A DNA stretch of 64,000 nucleotides from Ctenosaura bakeri (taxonomy: Eukaryota > Chordata > Lepidosauria > Squamata > Iguanidae). Of this stretch, positions 20,403 through 32,900 are shown piece after piece (position 1 is the stretch's first letter; the number at the start of each line of letters is the position of its first letter). The translations under genes were made by a program, and so were the position numbers. The notes beneath the pieces are model-generated. The model made no database searches, was not told the DNA's origin, and saw nothing but the letters and a program-made list of their open reading frames with translations. Where the stretch lies: positions 62,001 through 126,000 of the forward strand of contig CAOLHI010002525.1 in assembly GCA_948474755.1 (NCBI GenBank), written 5' to 3'.

Positions 20403-21439
20403 GAGAGTTATGAATGAGTAACCACCTTAACTCTATTGCTATGTAGCATCTCCCAACTCAGCTCTCCCAATCCCAAATTACCAGGCAGCAGCCACTGTGA
20501 TTGACAGGGGTGTGCTACCTGGTAAGAAAAAGGGTCCCTGTGACAATTCTTCCTCACACCAGAGATCACTCACAGAGGGGTGGGGTGAGGTAGGATTATC
20601 AACCAGTTGCTTCCTGATTGATAGGGGAACAGATCCCTTTTGATCATAGTAGCTGCTGTCTGGTAAGTGGGGACTGGGGGACTTTCACTGTACCTATGTA
20701 TCCCCTAAACTAGGAAATACGTAGAAACTGTGGATATGAACCAGTCATGAATGTGTAACTCTTGGTTATGCATTTGGCAGTGCATTAGTGAATTCCAGAC
20801 AAAATCTGTAATACATTCTTTGACAATTAGTGTAGTACTTAGTACTAGTTTAGTGCTTCGTTTGTGAATAAAGGTATGCAACATTTCCTAATTTCCTCCT
20901 AAAACTAGCAATTACTGAAGAAAATATGGGCCAGAATCATGTTGATGCCTTTACACATCTATAAATTCCTCTGTGGAAGGAGTTGGACATTTTTGTCTGA
21001 TGGAAAATACCAGCATTTAGTTCAAGTTGTGGGAGCAGAGTTGCACATGCAGTGCCACCATGCATATGGATGCACATACAGTTGTGTATTCAGTTTTGCA
21101 TTTAGTTGGACATTCAGATCTCCATTCAGTTAAACCACACTGCCATTCAAAACAAGGAGCTGTATGGCACAATGAATGGATCACTCTGCCCACAGAGAAT
21201 TACTCTATGGAACCCCACTATGGCACCTCAGCCATTTTCTTTTGTGATGTCACATACCTTAAGGAGGGGATGTCATATTGTCATTTACATTAAGCTTCTT
21301 CTATATGTATTTTAAAGACAGTCCTGCAAGTTCTTCGCTTCAGTTTTTCATTAAGCATATCAGTGGACTGTATGATTTGCAGCTGTTTGGCCCATAGCGA
21401 TAGCGCCTGGGCATAGGACTGAAGTCTCTTACTGTAATT
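20403..21439. other. Non-coding tract with no recognised element
   Basis: Nothing supportable is seen here. Confidence 0.35.
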
Positions 21440-21535
21440 TGTAACATTCCTTTTTGTAGACCACTTTGTGAGGACTGGCTTGCTTCCTAAAAAGGGGTTT
21501 ATAAATGCTTTGAGTGAATAGATAAATCAGAAAAT
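21440..21535 (+). mobile_element. L2-like LINE 3' tail
   Basis: 'AGACCACTTTGTGAGGAC' and 'GGGGTTTATAAATGCTTTGA' match the 'aagccgctttgtgagg...gcggtataaaaatgcttt' tail common in squamate LINE/SINE 3' ends. It directly precedes the CR1 fragment. Confidence 0.5.
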
Positions 21536-21570
21536 GTCTCTTCATTTTACAATAGCTCAGTTGTAGTATG

Positions 21571-22250
21571 AGTGGAAAAGGAGTCTTAATAGACCACAAG
21601 CTGAACATGAGTCAGCAGTGTGATGCGACAGCCCAAAAAGCCAATGCAATTCTTGGTTGCATCAATAGGAGTATGGTGTCTAGATTGAGGGAGGTACTGG
21701 TACCACTCTACTCTGCTTTGGTTAGAACTCATCTAGAATACTGTGTCTAGTTCAGGGCACCCCAATTCAAGAAGGACATGGTCAAGCTGGAGCAAGTCCA
21801 GAGGAGGGCGACCAAAATGGTGACAGGCCTGGAAGCCATGTCCTATGAGGATAGACTTAGAGAGCTGGGTATGTTTAGTCTGCAGAAGAGAAAGTTAAGA
21901 GGGGACATGATAGCAATGTTTAAATATTTGAAGGGATGCCATGTAGAGGAAGGAGTGGGCTTGTTTTCTGCTGCTCCAGAGACCAGAACAAGAAGCAATG
22001 GATTCAAGCTGCAGGAAAGGAGATTCCACCTGAACCTCAGGAAGAACTTCCTGACGGTCAGGGCTGTCCGGCAGTGGAATATGCTGCCTTGGAGTGTAGT
22101 GGAGTCTCCTTCTTTGAAGGTTTTTAAGCAGAGGCTGAATGGCCATCTGTCAGGAGTGTTTTGAGGGTGTTCCTGCATGGCAGGGGGTTGGACTGGATGG
22201 CCCATGTGGTCTCTTCCAACTCTACATTTCTATGATTCTATTATTTCTAT
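21571..22250 (+). pseudogene. CR1 LINE, 5'-truncated 3' end with partial ORF2
   Basis: This copy starts within the last third of ORF2, after the catalytic core, at '[15 protein letters not shown]'. It continues in one frame to a stop before 22165, with one in-frame TAG at 21748 where the longer copy at 52.5 kb has CAG (Gln). The C-terminal block ([41 protein letters not shown]) is well preserved. The 3' UTR ends in CTATGATTCTATT. ORF2 normally encodes endonuclease and reverse transcriptase; both catalytic regions are absent here, so the copy is dead. It is close in sequence to the 52.5-kb copy, so the two share a subfamily. Confidence 0.92.
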
Positions 22251-22849
22251 TGCTGTAACCAGCCCTACTTAACATTTTGGACTAGATGTATAGTCCCTAA
22301 TGCAAAATGTTGCACTGTTTCTTTGCTTCAAAAAAAGTTTCTATGATTCTAAGGAAACAAAGAAATATAACATTAAGCTCATTAAGTCTAATCTAAGTAT
22401 TAAATCTATCCATTGGAATAATTCTATCTCATTCTTTATATGGGATCTCAGGGCAACACATAAGTAAATAAATTTATGCCATTGAGAAGAAGGATGGGGA
22501 AATGGTCTGGGCCCATTTTCCCACCCTGCACCTGCCCAGCAGATCATGCTGGTGCATTTCAGCATGCTCATACTGAGGCAATGTCACTTCCAGCTGCTAG
22601 TTAGATCAATTTTCAGCTGATTTTTTAAAAATGTAGTTATAGCTTTCTGTCTGGGGAAAGTTTGCGGTGGTTTGGAGGGTCAGGGTAAGAAAACTGCTGG
22701 GCTTTGGGTACATTTTGGGTTCTTTAGGGGCAAAAAAATTGTCTGAAAATCAGCCTGATTTTCTTTGAAAAATTGTATGGGGGCTTTGGGGGGCTAGAGA
22801 GGCCACACTTCCTGACCTACAGGCCACATCTTGCTGACTTCTGGTTTAG
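22251..22849. other. Non-coding tract
   Basis: The right end (about 22790-22860, 'GGCCACACTTCCTGACC', 'CAGGCCACATCTTGCTGAC') may be an old hAT-type edge. The rest is unclassified. Confidence 0.35.
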
Positions 22850-23345
22850 AACAACCTGAAACAATCTAAAACAATAAAAATAATATGAATAGAATAAATG
22901 AATATACAGCCAACATGTCACAAGCTGCAACAGCTAAAAAGGTTAAAATATCCTAAGACCATGTAAAAATACATTTTGGAAGAAATTAATTAGGCTCCAA
23001 AAGCTTTAGTAAAAGACCTTTAACCGGTGCTGGAACAAAGCAAACTTACTAACTGGGCTATCAAGGGAAAGACATTCCAGAATGGGGTGCCTTGGGAGCA
23101 AAGGTCATCTCCCACCATTAACATTGGTGGGAGAGAGAGGAGAGAACCAGGCATGCATAAGGAGAGGCAATCCTTCAAATATTAGTGTCCCAAACTAGTT
23201 AGAACCTTGATATTAGAACTAATATCTTGAATCCTGATTGCAGTCAGAAGTATAAATGCAACCAGAAGCAAATTAGAATTCCTCCTAAACCATGATCTGG
23301 GATTGTTTCCACCAAAGATCTATCAAATCCACCACACTTTGAGAC
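22850..23345 (-). mobile_element. L2-like LINE 3'-UTR relic
   Basis: An A-rich block is followed by 'AAAGACATTCCAGAATGGGG', 'GTTAGAACCTTGATATTAGA' and 'AACCAGAAGCAAATTAGAAT', in the same order as at 7160 and 16265. No coding part is left. Confidence 0.4.
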
Positions 23346-24009
23346 AGTAGCCAACTCAGTGCCAATGAAAAGCCTGAAAACAGGTGGTTTAATGCCATCA
23401 TTTCATCCCAGAGATAGCACATAGTAGACCAATCCTATGAAATCCTGTGTTGAGGCAGAACTTGGAATAATACTTTAAACAGTTAATTTCTTTAGTCAGC
23501 TATTACTGCACTCCACAAAATGAATTAGTTATTGTTAATGTTAGCTGTGGAATATTTAAATTGTGTTGCTTTTTGTGTTAATCATAATTTTGATTGTTAC
23601 ATTTTAAAGAAACCACAGGTAGTTGGGAAAGCAGATCTCTTTTTCCCTTGAGGACTTTGCAAGTCTGCACACAAGAGAAGCTCTTCCATGCCAAAGGCTG
23701 GCCACTCTTCCCACCAGAGCAAAATCTTCCAAAGCTGCAGAAACAGAACTAATTTCAGTGCAGAACTTCCACAGGTTTTAAATAGCGCCTTATCTCTAGT
23801 CCCTGATTTCTAATCAGATATAATGGCAGAAAAATAAGGAAATAATGATTCAAAATGTGCTGTTTGTTATGCCAAAAATTAATGAGCATGGGCCTTAAAG
23901 TGAAAAGTGAAGTGTGCTGTCATTATTCCATGTTACTTACCCCCTCCCCACATTAACATATCTTAACACATTGTCTCCAAGCTCTGGTTGAAGAAGAAGA
24001 TTTTTAGAC
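23346..24009. other. Non-coding tract with no recognised element
   Basis: Nothing supportable is seen here. Confidence 0.35.
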
Positions 24010-24012
24010 TGT

Positions 24013-24438
24013 GGCCCTTTTCGCACGGGCTTTCTGTCGCGCGAGAGCCCCCTGAGCCTCGCGGGAGTGGGAGTGTCACTCTGCACGACGCACTCCCACT
24101 TCTGCGGTGCTCACGGGGCTGACGCTGCACGAGCGCGTATTTTTTTATTTTCGGCTTGAACCGAAAATAAACGGCGCTCTCGCAAAGCTCCCGGCGGCGC
24201 CGTGCGCTTACCGGGATGCGGAGCGCCGTCGCAGGTGAGTCTGTTGTGCTTCCTCCCTGCTTCCGCCCCCAGCGCTGCCTACAGCTCCCAGGGAGCGCTG
24301 CGGAAGCTGGGGGCATGACTGAAGAGCGCCCGTCACACACGAAGACTCCACGTGCAGTAAGGAGGCAGGGGGAAGTGGCGGGGTTGCGGGAGAGGGTTGC
24401 TGCGCGAGCCACCCTCCTCCGTCGCTGCGAAAAGGGCC
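24013..24438 (+). mobile_element. CpG-rich MITE, subfamily 2, copy C
   Basis: It starts GGCCCTTTTCGCACG and ends CTGCGAAAAGGGCC. The flanks are TGT (24010-24012) and CGT (24439-24441), consistent with a 3-bp duplication after one CpG decay. A central palindrome (TTATTTTCGG/CCGAAAATAA) is shared with copies D and F. CpG density is very high. Open frames inside are by-products of the GC-rich sequence. Confidence 0.8.
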
Positions 24439-24441
24439 CGT

Positions 24442-25794
24442 ATCTTCATCATCCCTTAACTTATTTCCTATGCTAGAGTATCAAGATGGCCATGAGTGCT
24501 ACATTTCAGCTTTAACTTATATAACCCTGGGAACTTCAAGTTTGAAATCCTTCCCCAAAAGCTGATCAATAGGATTGGGCTACTTCATGCTGATACTTTG
24601 TGTTTATTATAATTAGTGGATTTGAAATATGTGTTGCCTATTTGTAAAGACATACATTTTAATCTTGGTGAAGACATTTTAGTTTGTTGCCTAGAGATAT
24701 GTTATGACAAATTTAGAAAGGAACACTGAAATAATTGCTAATTGTCTAATGTTAAAGATATTACCTCAGTGAATACATAGCAAGTATCAGACAAAATATA
24801 CAGAAAAAGATAATTGTGGTCATACATAATTAGAAACCTTTCCTGTATTGTATACAGTAAGTCAGGTTATTCTGCCCCTTAAATTCTTAAAAAGCCCTTT
24901 GAGACTTTTATGAAACATACCTCTACCTGAAATAATATATTCCCTGGTTTTGATTAAAATTCTTACTAATTCACATATTACCAGTAAAAACCTATTGATC
25001 TGTAATTTTTTTCGTTCTTTTCTTTCTAAAAAGTTACCTTGTAGCATATGTGCTCACATGCACATATATGACAATTTTAAAAAAAGACTTAAGTGTGTCT
25101 AATGACACAAAATATGAACTATACTTTCATTTTATTTTTATAGCACGATCAATTTTATAAAAGGAAGACTGCAATTAGAATTCAAAAAAACCGCATTTTA
25201 GGAAAAGTAGCCAAGGCACAAGTTATTGTACTTAGAAATATGTGGATTTTTGTTTTTATTAATAATACGGCAGTAGTTTTACAGGGTATTCAGGAATGCT
25301 TCTGTGATTAATCCAACACCTTACACCTTCTAGAAATGTCTCTGAAAAAAGAACATGCCCAGACATGGCCAGGCAGGTATTAAGGTCAAAATCTATATTT
25401 TCATAGATTCCAGACTGATTCTCCTCTTTACTTCTCTCTATGACTCAAACTTACATTGAATAGGTGCAGACATGAATGACCTAGAAGATGTGTGGTCAGC
25501 CACTGATTGATCAAATTTGAATTTTCTACTGTGAGAGTTATCTAACCCTCATAGGAATAAACTTCCTGCCTGAAAGAAACTTCCCGGTATCTGCACAGGG
25601 CTTGCAGAAGGTAAAACCATAATGAGTTATGACATATAGTCTTAGATGTATCCTTATCTGCTAGCTGATATGTTAAACAGTTTTGTTAAGTGATTGCATA
25701 TTTCTTTTATTTGAAAATAATTGGCTATTTCTGAATTTCTGCCTGCTTGATTCTTTAATATATTGAATTAAACATACTCTCCCTCTCTCTTGAC
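24442..25794. other. Non-coding tract with no recognised element
   Basis: AT-rich and unclassified. Confidence 0.35.
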
Positions 25795-25797
25795 TTG

Positions 25798-25999
25798 GGC
25801 CATTTCTGCACTACACTGTTATAGTGCTATTATTCCACTTTCAACATCCTGTGGAATTCTGGGGTTTGTAGTTTACTGAGGCCAAAGAGCTCTCTGGCTG
25901 AGAATTCTAAATGCCCCTTCCTAAACTGCAAACCCCAGAATTCCATAGGATGTTGAAAGTGGAACAATAGCACTATTACAGTGTAGTGTGGAAATGGCC
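25798..25999. mobile_element. Near-perfect palindromic MITE (202 bp)
   Basis: It begins GGCCATTTCTGCACTACAC and ends GTGTAGTGTGGAAATGGCC, with a perfect 3-bp duplication TTG (25795-25797, 26000-26002). The two halves are inverted copies throughout, including 'GGAATTCTGGGGTTTG' and 'AAACCCCAGAATTCC', so a transcript folds into one long hairpin. It resembles the AmnHarb-type palindromes of amniotes from memory. There is no coding capacity. Confidence 0.82.
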
Positions 26000-26002
26000 T
26001 TG

Positions 26003-29000
26003 GTGTGCACAGTCAACTCACAACTGCTTTTAAAAGTTTCTCTCTCCTTTTTCCACTTTCCCCCCTTTGTCTTCAGCATACTTCAGTTGCTGCAAATCAC
26101 TCAGTTAACTCAGCAGGGGCAGAAAGGAGAAGAAGGACAGAATCATGCCCATCCCAGGAGGCTCAGCATTTTACGCCTCCTTAGTAACTTTTGTCCTCAT
26201 TCTGAGTTGACCACATGTGTCACAGTTTTCATCTGTGAAATACTGGAGGGAATGAACTGGATAGCAGAAGCTAATCACTCCCACAATGTTAGTGGCTCAG
26301 CAAATCTGCTCCAGATTTTAGTCTGAGCCTTATAAGATTTTAGCAAGTGCTGAATCCTACTCCAAATAGGTTAGTGCCTTTAAATATTGGATTAAAACCC
26401 AGAGGAAAGTCACAACTCCACTACCTTGGGAGGCAACAATTCCACCATGTGAATTAGAGAGTAGAATTGATGTGTGTGTGTATTGTTTCCTGCTTTCAGA
26501 CTTTCACATTGTAACCATCCTGAATATAAACAAATTTATGAATTTTGCTAAATTCTTCAATAACAAACTAAAATGAAATTTCCCATTTTCATGAACAAAA
26601 TCAAATAAGTACAGGTGAGTCATTTTATGTTTGCCTGCCATATAGAGTTGAAGATAAAGATCTTCTGCGTTTTTATTTTAATGGCAACTCTACTTCAACA
26701 ATAGTGTGGTTAAATTCACAGGGATTCAAACTCTGTCTTTTAAGAATTAAGCACTCAAACCTGTGGGCCTGGATGAATGAATATGTTAGTTTTGTTTTTT
26801 CTAGCATGAACGCTTGAAAAATCTCAAGTTCTTTCTACCCCAAATATTGAAAAAGTTGTATATTTTGGTAAATTCTTATAAAAAAGAGACTGAAACAAAG
26901 TTTTTGTCCCTATTAACAGTTACATCTCCTTTTCTCCTCTTTGAGGGATTTCTATTCCTCCATTCTCCCTTCATCCAATTGCTAATCCCAGGTACAATAG
27001 ATCTACTGAATCAATTGCTGAATCAACACTTATGCATCCATTCATTCAGTGGCTCTCCTCTAGTGGAGAATAGCCAGTAATAACTTGAAGCCACCAGTGC
27101 TTTTTGAGTTAGAAAATGTATTACAAGGAGACACTAGATGTCCAACTCACATACTGTCCACTCAATGCTCTGATGTGTTTTGTGGAGGGGACCACTGACA
27201 GATGGTGTTAGATGCATGATCTAGCTGCCTCCTCCCCAGATTTAGCAATAGATATTACATCCATTCCCTGCATGGTTCAGATACCTCCTCCCATGCCAAA
27301 TTTAGCAACAGATATTATAGCCACCCTCTGGCCTGTTCAGATATCAACATTTATTTGGTAAAATATTTTTAATTTTTTCATTGTCCAAGTCCTCAGAGGT
27401 TTGGGGAGGGCACAGTGATGTTGTCATCCCTGCTAATCAAAAGGTCTCTCTGTTTTGACATTGTGAACCTGGGTTTAATTATATCACATTTTACATTTGA
27501 TAATTTCAATCTGCCCCAGTGAGGCAACATCATACTGACAGAGATTCTACATCATTCTGGCAAAGCATAAAGCTCTACTGGGAATAAGTTCATGCTCCTT
27601 GTGCTGTTTACTTATGATCCTGCAGCTGAAACTGAAGACATTTAGGGGCTGGGAGACGACATGGACAGGGAACTTGTGCTCCTCTTGAATTTCCTAGGGG
27701 CCTTATGAGAGGCCCAAGAAGAGGAAGACAGCTACTGATTCATGTGCCCAGCTGTACAAACATAAAAAAGATACTGTCCAGCCATACCCTGCCACTAAAT
27801 GGCTGTTGAGCAAGGAGATAATCCAACCAAAACTACATAAAGAAGACAGAAAGTGGCTGCAGACGAATGCCTCCACCACTGAATAACTCCATCTGCAGTG
27901 ACCAAACGAAAAAGGATATACACAGGAATAACTTTCAACTAATCCTCCTCATGTCACCAACAGGATTCTGACTACTTTCTTTCAATACCAACTATGGCTG
28001 GCATATTGTTATATATTTATGCAATTGTAAACCAACCTATGAGACCACAAAGGAGAATTGTGATAAGGCACAATGTCTGCATTTGCAGGATGGAAGCAGA
28101 GACATAGCTATGTGTTCAAGATTGCCGAGTAACTTGAGCTAGGAGTGTTATCTCTTGCACAATTAACATTAAAGAGTTACAGGTCCCATGTTGCTGTGGG
28201 CATCATGACACAATGAGTCCTGTTGCACAGTAGAACACTGCAAAATTTTCATCTTGATAATTCAGTACAAAGATTGTGTATCAAATCAGGGACATAGCTA
28301 CATCAGTGTAAAGTTGTGTGCCATAGCCTTTAATACAGGACCTTGGCCTATATATCTTATTTGGTTTCTATAGATTCCATAATAATTTTTTTTGCTTTGG
28401 TCTCAAAATGATGAGGAAACATTCCGTACTGTGTTCAATAGTGCTAATGATTAGTATTATTTTAGGATTACCAATTGCTGATTCTTAAGCATGTTCCAAG
28501 TTTGCAAGCTGTGAAATCAGGTAACAGCTGGAAATCCTAATTATAGTTCATAGGTAACACATTCATCTGGCAAAATCTATAAACAAAACCCTGAAAAGCA
28601 AATATTCCACTTACATAGTTAATTTCTGAATACTACAGCCTCAATTACCAAGGGGATAGGAGAATGCTTCTACTCTGTTGCTTTTCAATATACTAAGAGA
28701 TGAAAACATCCACCAGCCACAAGGTTAAGAAGGGATTATGATATCAGTGTTTATGAAATTCACAGCACCACTATGCTCACTTGGAGAATAAAAGGATTGC
28801 AAAAGTGTTCTAAGATAAAGGGTATGTGTAATTGTGGTACTGATTTTGTGACATAGAAAAATAATTAGGGAAATTAGTGGCAGCTATCGCTGCAATGAAC
28901 CAAATTTACACTGTCTGACTTTTTAAATAGCTGGACAATTTGCCAAGAAAATGTCTTTAGCACAAAACCTTCTAAAATTAATGGGCCTTACTGCTCTATT

Positions 29001-29261
29001 GATTTCAACAGGGTTTGTGCAAGAGAAACCCCTGATAGGTTTTGGCCCTGATCCAACTCTATAGGAGCCTAGCCTTGTTGCAAGCTCACCTGAAAGCAAT
29101 AATGTGGCAGCAAAAAGCAAATGACCAATACCTATTGTAACTAGTTAGCTGGCATGGTAACAACAAAAAGCTTTAGGGGCAGGTTTGGGCTGGGATCAAT
29201 TTTGTAGGTGCACCATCTACAAATGCATGTGTATCCCCTTCCAGCTAGCATTACACTAAAT
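26003..29261. other. Long non-coding tract
   Basis: A repeat at 26039-26150 is shared with 7526-7625. Two imperfect copies of about 62 bp around 'TTTAGCAAYAGATATTA' lie at about 27220-27345. A segment at about 28970-29060 resembles the ubiquitous 'attgatttcaatggg' squamate repeat. No exon is recognised. Confidence 0.35.
26039..26150 (+). repeat. Unclassified dispersed repeat (partner of 7526-7625)
   Basis: This shares 'CTTCAG..TACTTCAGTTGCTGCAA' and the CAG.GG.AGAAAGG context with the minus strand at 7.5 kb. Confidence 0.45.
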
Positions 29262-29900
29262 CAGAGAATCACATAAAATAAAAGAGATTCAAATAGCCAT
29301 ATAGATCAACCCCCACTAGTGCAGGAATCCACAGCTAACATGTTTATAAACCTCAAATGAAGGGAGCGTATTCCAATATAGAACAACTGTTACCATCAGG
29401 ATGTTCTTCCTAATGTTGAGTCAAATTTCTTTGTAATTCGAATCCATTGGTTTCAGCCTTACTCCCTTGAGCATCAGAAAACTAGCTGACCTACTTTCCA
29501 TGTGACAGCCATTCAGGTATTTTAATATAGCTATCATATCATTTCTATATCTTCTCTTTCCAGGCTAAATATACACAGGTTCCTCAGCTCTTCTTAACCG
29601 GTTGTTGCTATGAATTGTATAACAATCTTGGTTGCTCTCCTCTGGACATGTTCCAGCTTTTCAAGATCTTTCTTGCATGATGGTGCTCAGAAGTGGGCAT
29701 AGTTTTCTACGTGAGATCTGACCAAAGTTGTACTATGGCATCCCTTCATCTGGACACCATAATTTCAACATAGGATTGTGCTGGCCTATTTTGCTGCCAT
29801 ACCACACTCTTGACTCTTGTAGCCTATCAAGCTGCCTAGATCCCTTATATATGGACTGCTGTCGAGCTAGGTGCCACTTATTTTATATTTCTATTGGTAA
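29262..29900 (-). pseudogene. Old CR1 LINE 3' end
   Basis: On the minus strand this reads as a CR1 3' end: 'TTGGTCAGATCTCACGTAG', 'CATGTCCAGAGGAGAGCAAC', 'GAGCTGAGGAACCTGTGTAT' and 'GGAAGAACATCCTGATGG' match the ORF2 C-terminal and 3'-UTR blocks of the other copies, with many substitutions and no open frame. The part from 29740 to 29900 continues upstream into the ORF2 region. It is much older than the 21.6- and 52.5-kb copies. Confidence 0.78.
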
Positions 29901-32900
29901 ATGTGGAAAGAAGAAATGGAAAACTATCAGCCTCATTTTGTTGCCTTTCTTAAAATCCTAATTATATTTCTGCCCCATCCCTAAATAGGTTGTGAGGCTC
30001 TCTTTGTCTTTCCTTCACAGAAATCTGTGCATATTTTTCATGTATCTTTCCCCCCAAAATGTCGACATATTTCATTCAGTTTTTAGTAATGTTAACATTT
30101 CTGTTCTGTTTTCCCTTTGATTAAAGTGCATTGTGGATTTTTTGAGAATACCCACTTTTGGCTGTGCATATTTTTGGAATATGTACAAAGATCCCCAAAT
30201 TTCTTTTTCATCAAGAAAATGTACTACACACCTCAGAAATTTACAGCTTTCTGGGATTAGATGTGCTTTGTTCTCTTACTAATTTTGGGAGTTGTGAAAT
30301 GGATATTTCAGAAGAAACTACAAAGCCAACAAGTAGTGGTGGAAACCTACTTTGATATACAATGGCACCAATTCAGTCGATATTTATCTCTGTGAATTTG
30401 TTTCACCACTGGTTACAAAATCAGTCAATCAATCAATCAATGACTGCCAAACAGTCATTTTCCTTCTGTTAATTCCTTAGATGTTTCTTAAGTATAAAAT
30501 GTGCTTCAAGTACTCTGAAAGCAATTAAAAGTTGGAAATGTGTTCATCCAGTGTTCTCAACGAGCTGCAAATGATTTTGCCTTTGTAGATATAAATAGGG
30601 ATATATATCCATTTGGATTTTAAATGAAGGCAGTCCTCTGACCAGAATCCAAATGGGATGCTTCTGCTGTATGGACTGGACTCCTTTCAACCAGAGAACC
30701 AGGATGGGGTGATCTCTCCTTCCCTCTGCCTTCCCCTATGATCCCGAGAATCTGCTCCACAGGATGGGCTTCCTCTCCACCTGTAAGAGCTGAATACACA
30801 TATCTGCAGACAGGGTTAGTTCACTTAATACTTTTATTCACAGGAGAGAGCCTCAACTCAACTTAATTCCCTGGGCCCATAAGCAAACTGTTTGATAGTA
30901 AAAAGGTCTGATGTCTAAGTGTCCTATACACAAAGTTAGAGTTTAGATCCAAGAGCTGAAGTGTGGGAAAATGTCTCTCAATTTCTCTCTCTCCTATGTG
31001 GTCATGGGACTACATGACAGGTTGTTTCCTTGATTTTATAACTTATATGTTTGCTTTTGCATATTTAGAATATGCTCAAGTGATTTATTGATGAATACAG
31101 TACAATTTAAACAAAATAAACCAGGAAGAAAAAATATATATAATTCACCTCTATGTGTCACATATCAGGCTTACAGGCATTAGTCACTCAGTGTCCTGAG
31201 GCACGTACTAGCAGATGTAATGTCTGATAAAAAGCTGATTCTACATTCCAGAAAATGTAGGTTTTATTATTGTGCATCACACTCCATTTAGCTGGTTATA
31301 AAATTAATGTTTGGATGTTAGCATTCACAAGTTTTTTTTTAAGAGGAACTTTACTGTGCATTTTTTCCAGCTACATTAACCCTGTGTTTCATTATACAAT
31401 TATCTTCTGCTCTTGAAACTCCTTGGCCTTTCTTGTTTTCTGTGTGAAATGGTGTCTATGAAAACCGTGTGGGGAATTATCATTTAGAACAGACATCATG
31501 ACTCATTTCATTTGTTTAGTGAAGGCCTAAGTATTTTCTCCATATTCCTTCTTATAACCTTTATTAGGTGGCTGTCTCAGGCAACAGATTTTTTTTTGCG
31601 GGGGGTGCAGTGAGTGTGGAGATATGGAGGACAGAGTTATACATGCCAAATATCCTGGTGTGCATCTTCTAAGCCACATTCTGCACTCAAGATGAGTTTT
31701 AAAATGTTGTCTCATCGTCGGTACTGAAGTAGGAGTCAATGCTGATCAACGTGGCTTCTGTAGTCGGAATGTAAGTGAGAGCCTGGGAGAAACATCCAAT
31801 GGCATCCTGTTTGGTGACAAACACAAGTGTAACTTGCCTTCTGAGTCATAGCCATGTGTATCTGTTTTAGCATAAGAAGACATAAAGGTATCCAGTAGCA
31901 ATTTACTGGAAAGAATAATTTTCTAACACAAACTTTCATGTACATAATCTATTTGATCAGATGCAATCAGATGATTGTTATATCTAAGTAGGTACTTTTT
32001 TGGATATTGCAGAAGAAGGAATCTTGTATTTCATTCCTCAATGCTTGAACACCCATGCACAACAATAGCTGTGAAGGGGGGACTTGGGCACTATCTACTC
32101 TTGAACTTTGGGAGAGGAAAGACCAGCCTTACACTGACAAGGAGAGACTGCTTCTTCTTCCTTCCACACTGAAGAATGGCTAGAATGATCCTGGGTATAT
32201 CCGCACAGCCAATGAATGGCAAGAAAGACGGAGCTGTGCCTGGAATATTCCTGCCTATAGTTGCGCTTCATGGAAAGTTGTTGGTCAGTGGCATCAGCTT
32301 CTGGTGTGTTGGTAAATACTCAAGCTCTGTCAATGTGACGTAGGATCTTAACTTCCTTGTCCTGCAGGCAGTAAAACATCTTGGGCTGGTCTTGTTTCTG
32401 TGTTCATCTGATGGTGTGAAGAGACATATTAGCAACTCTATATATCTGAGAAGAAAATTTTCAGGCTTATAAAAGAGCTTATGTTGGAAGCACATTATGT
32501 GTGCATGCAGAGGATGTAATTCTTCATTAATTTCATACTCAAAGGAAACAACAAGTATTTTCATCACTTTTCTTCCTACTGTTAGAAAGTCTTCAAAAAC
32601 TGTGGAGACTATTCACAGTTTGGGACTTATTATACATAAAATTTGCACATGGTATTTTACAACAAAACTCAACACTTTCCACAGAGGAAACAGCTTTTTC
32701 TGCACAGCAAATAAGTATTTTTGTGCATCTCTGTTGAACACATAAGGTGATATTTTTTTCACATAGGTGATTTTCATAGAATAAGTCCCAAGCTGTAAAG
32801 AGTCTTATCAGTTCAGGTTACTCTTCATCAGTATTTCCTGACATTTGAGAACACATTTTTGACTGTTTTCTGAATATGCTTTAATATTGTTTAATATTGA

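Noticed and set aside
19274..20413. Several 80-131 codon frames on both strands
   Set aside because: They are shadows of the GC-rich MITEs A and B. The same applies at 23963-24476, 37326-37825, 43649-44102 and 46798-47453.
27220..27345. Two imperfect 62-bp units suggestive of a tandem array or CRISPR-like repeat
   Set aside because: There are only two diverged units and no unique spacers; this is vertebrate nuclear DNA.
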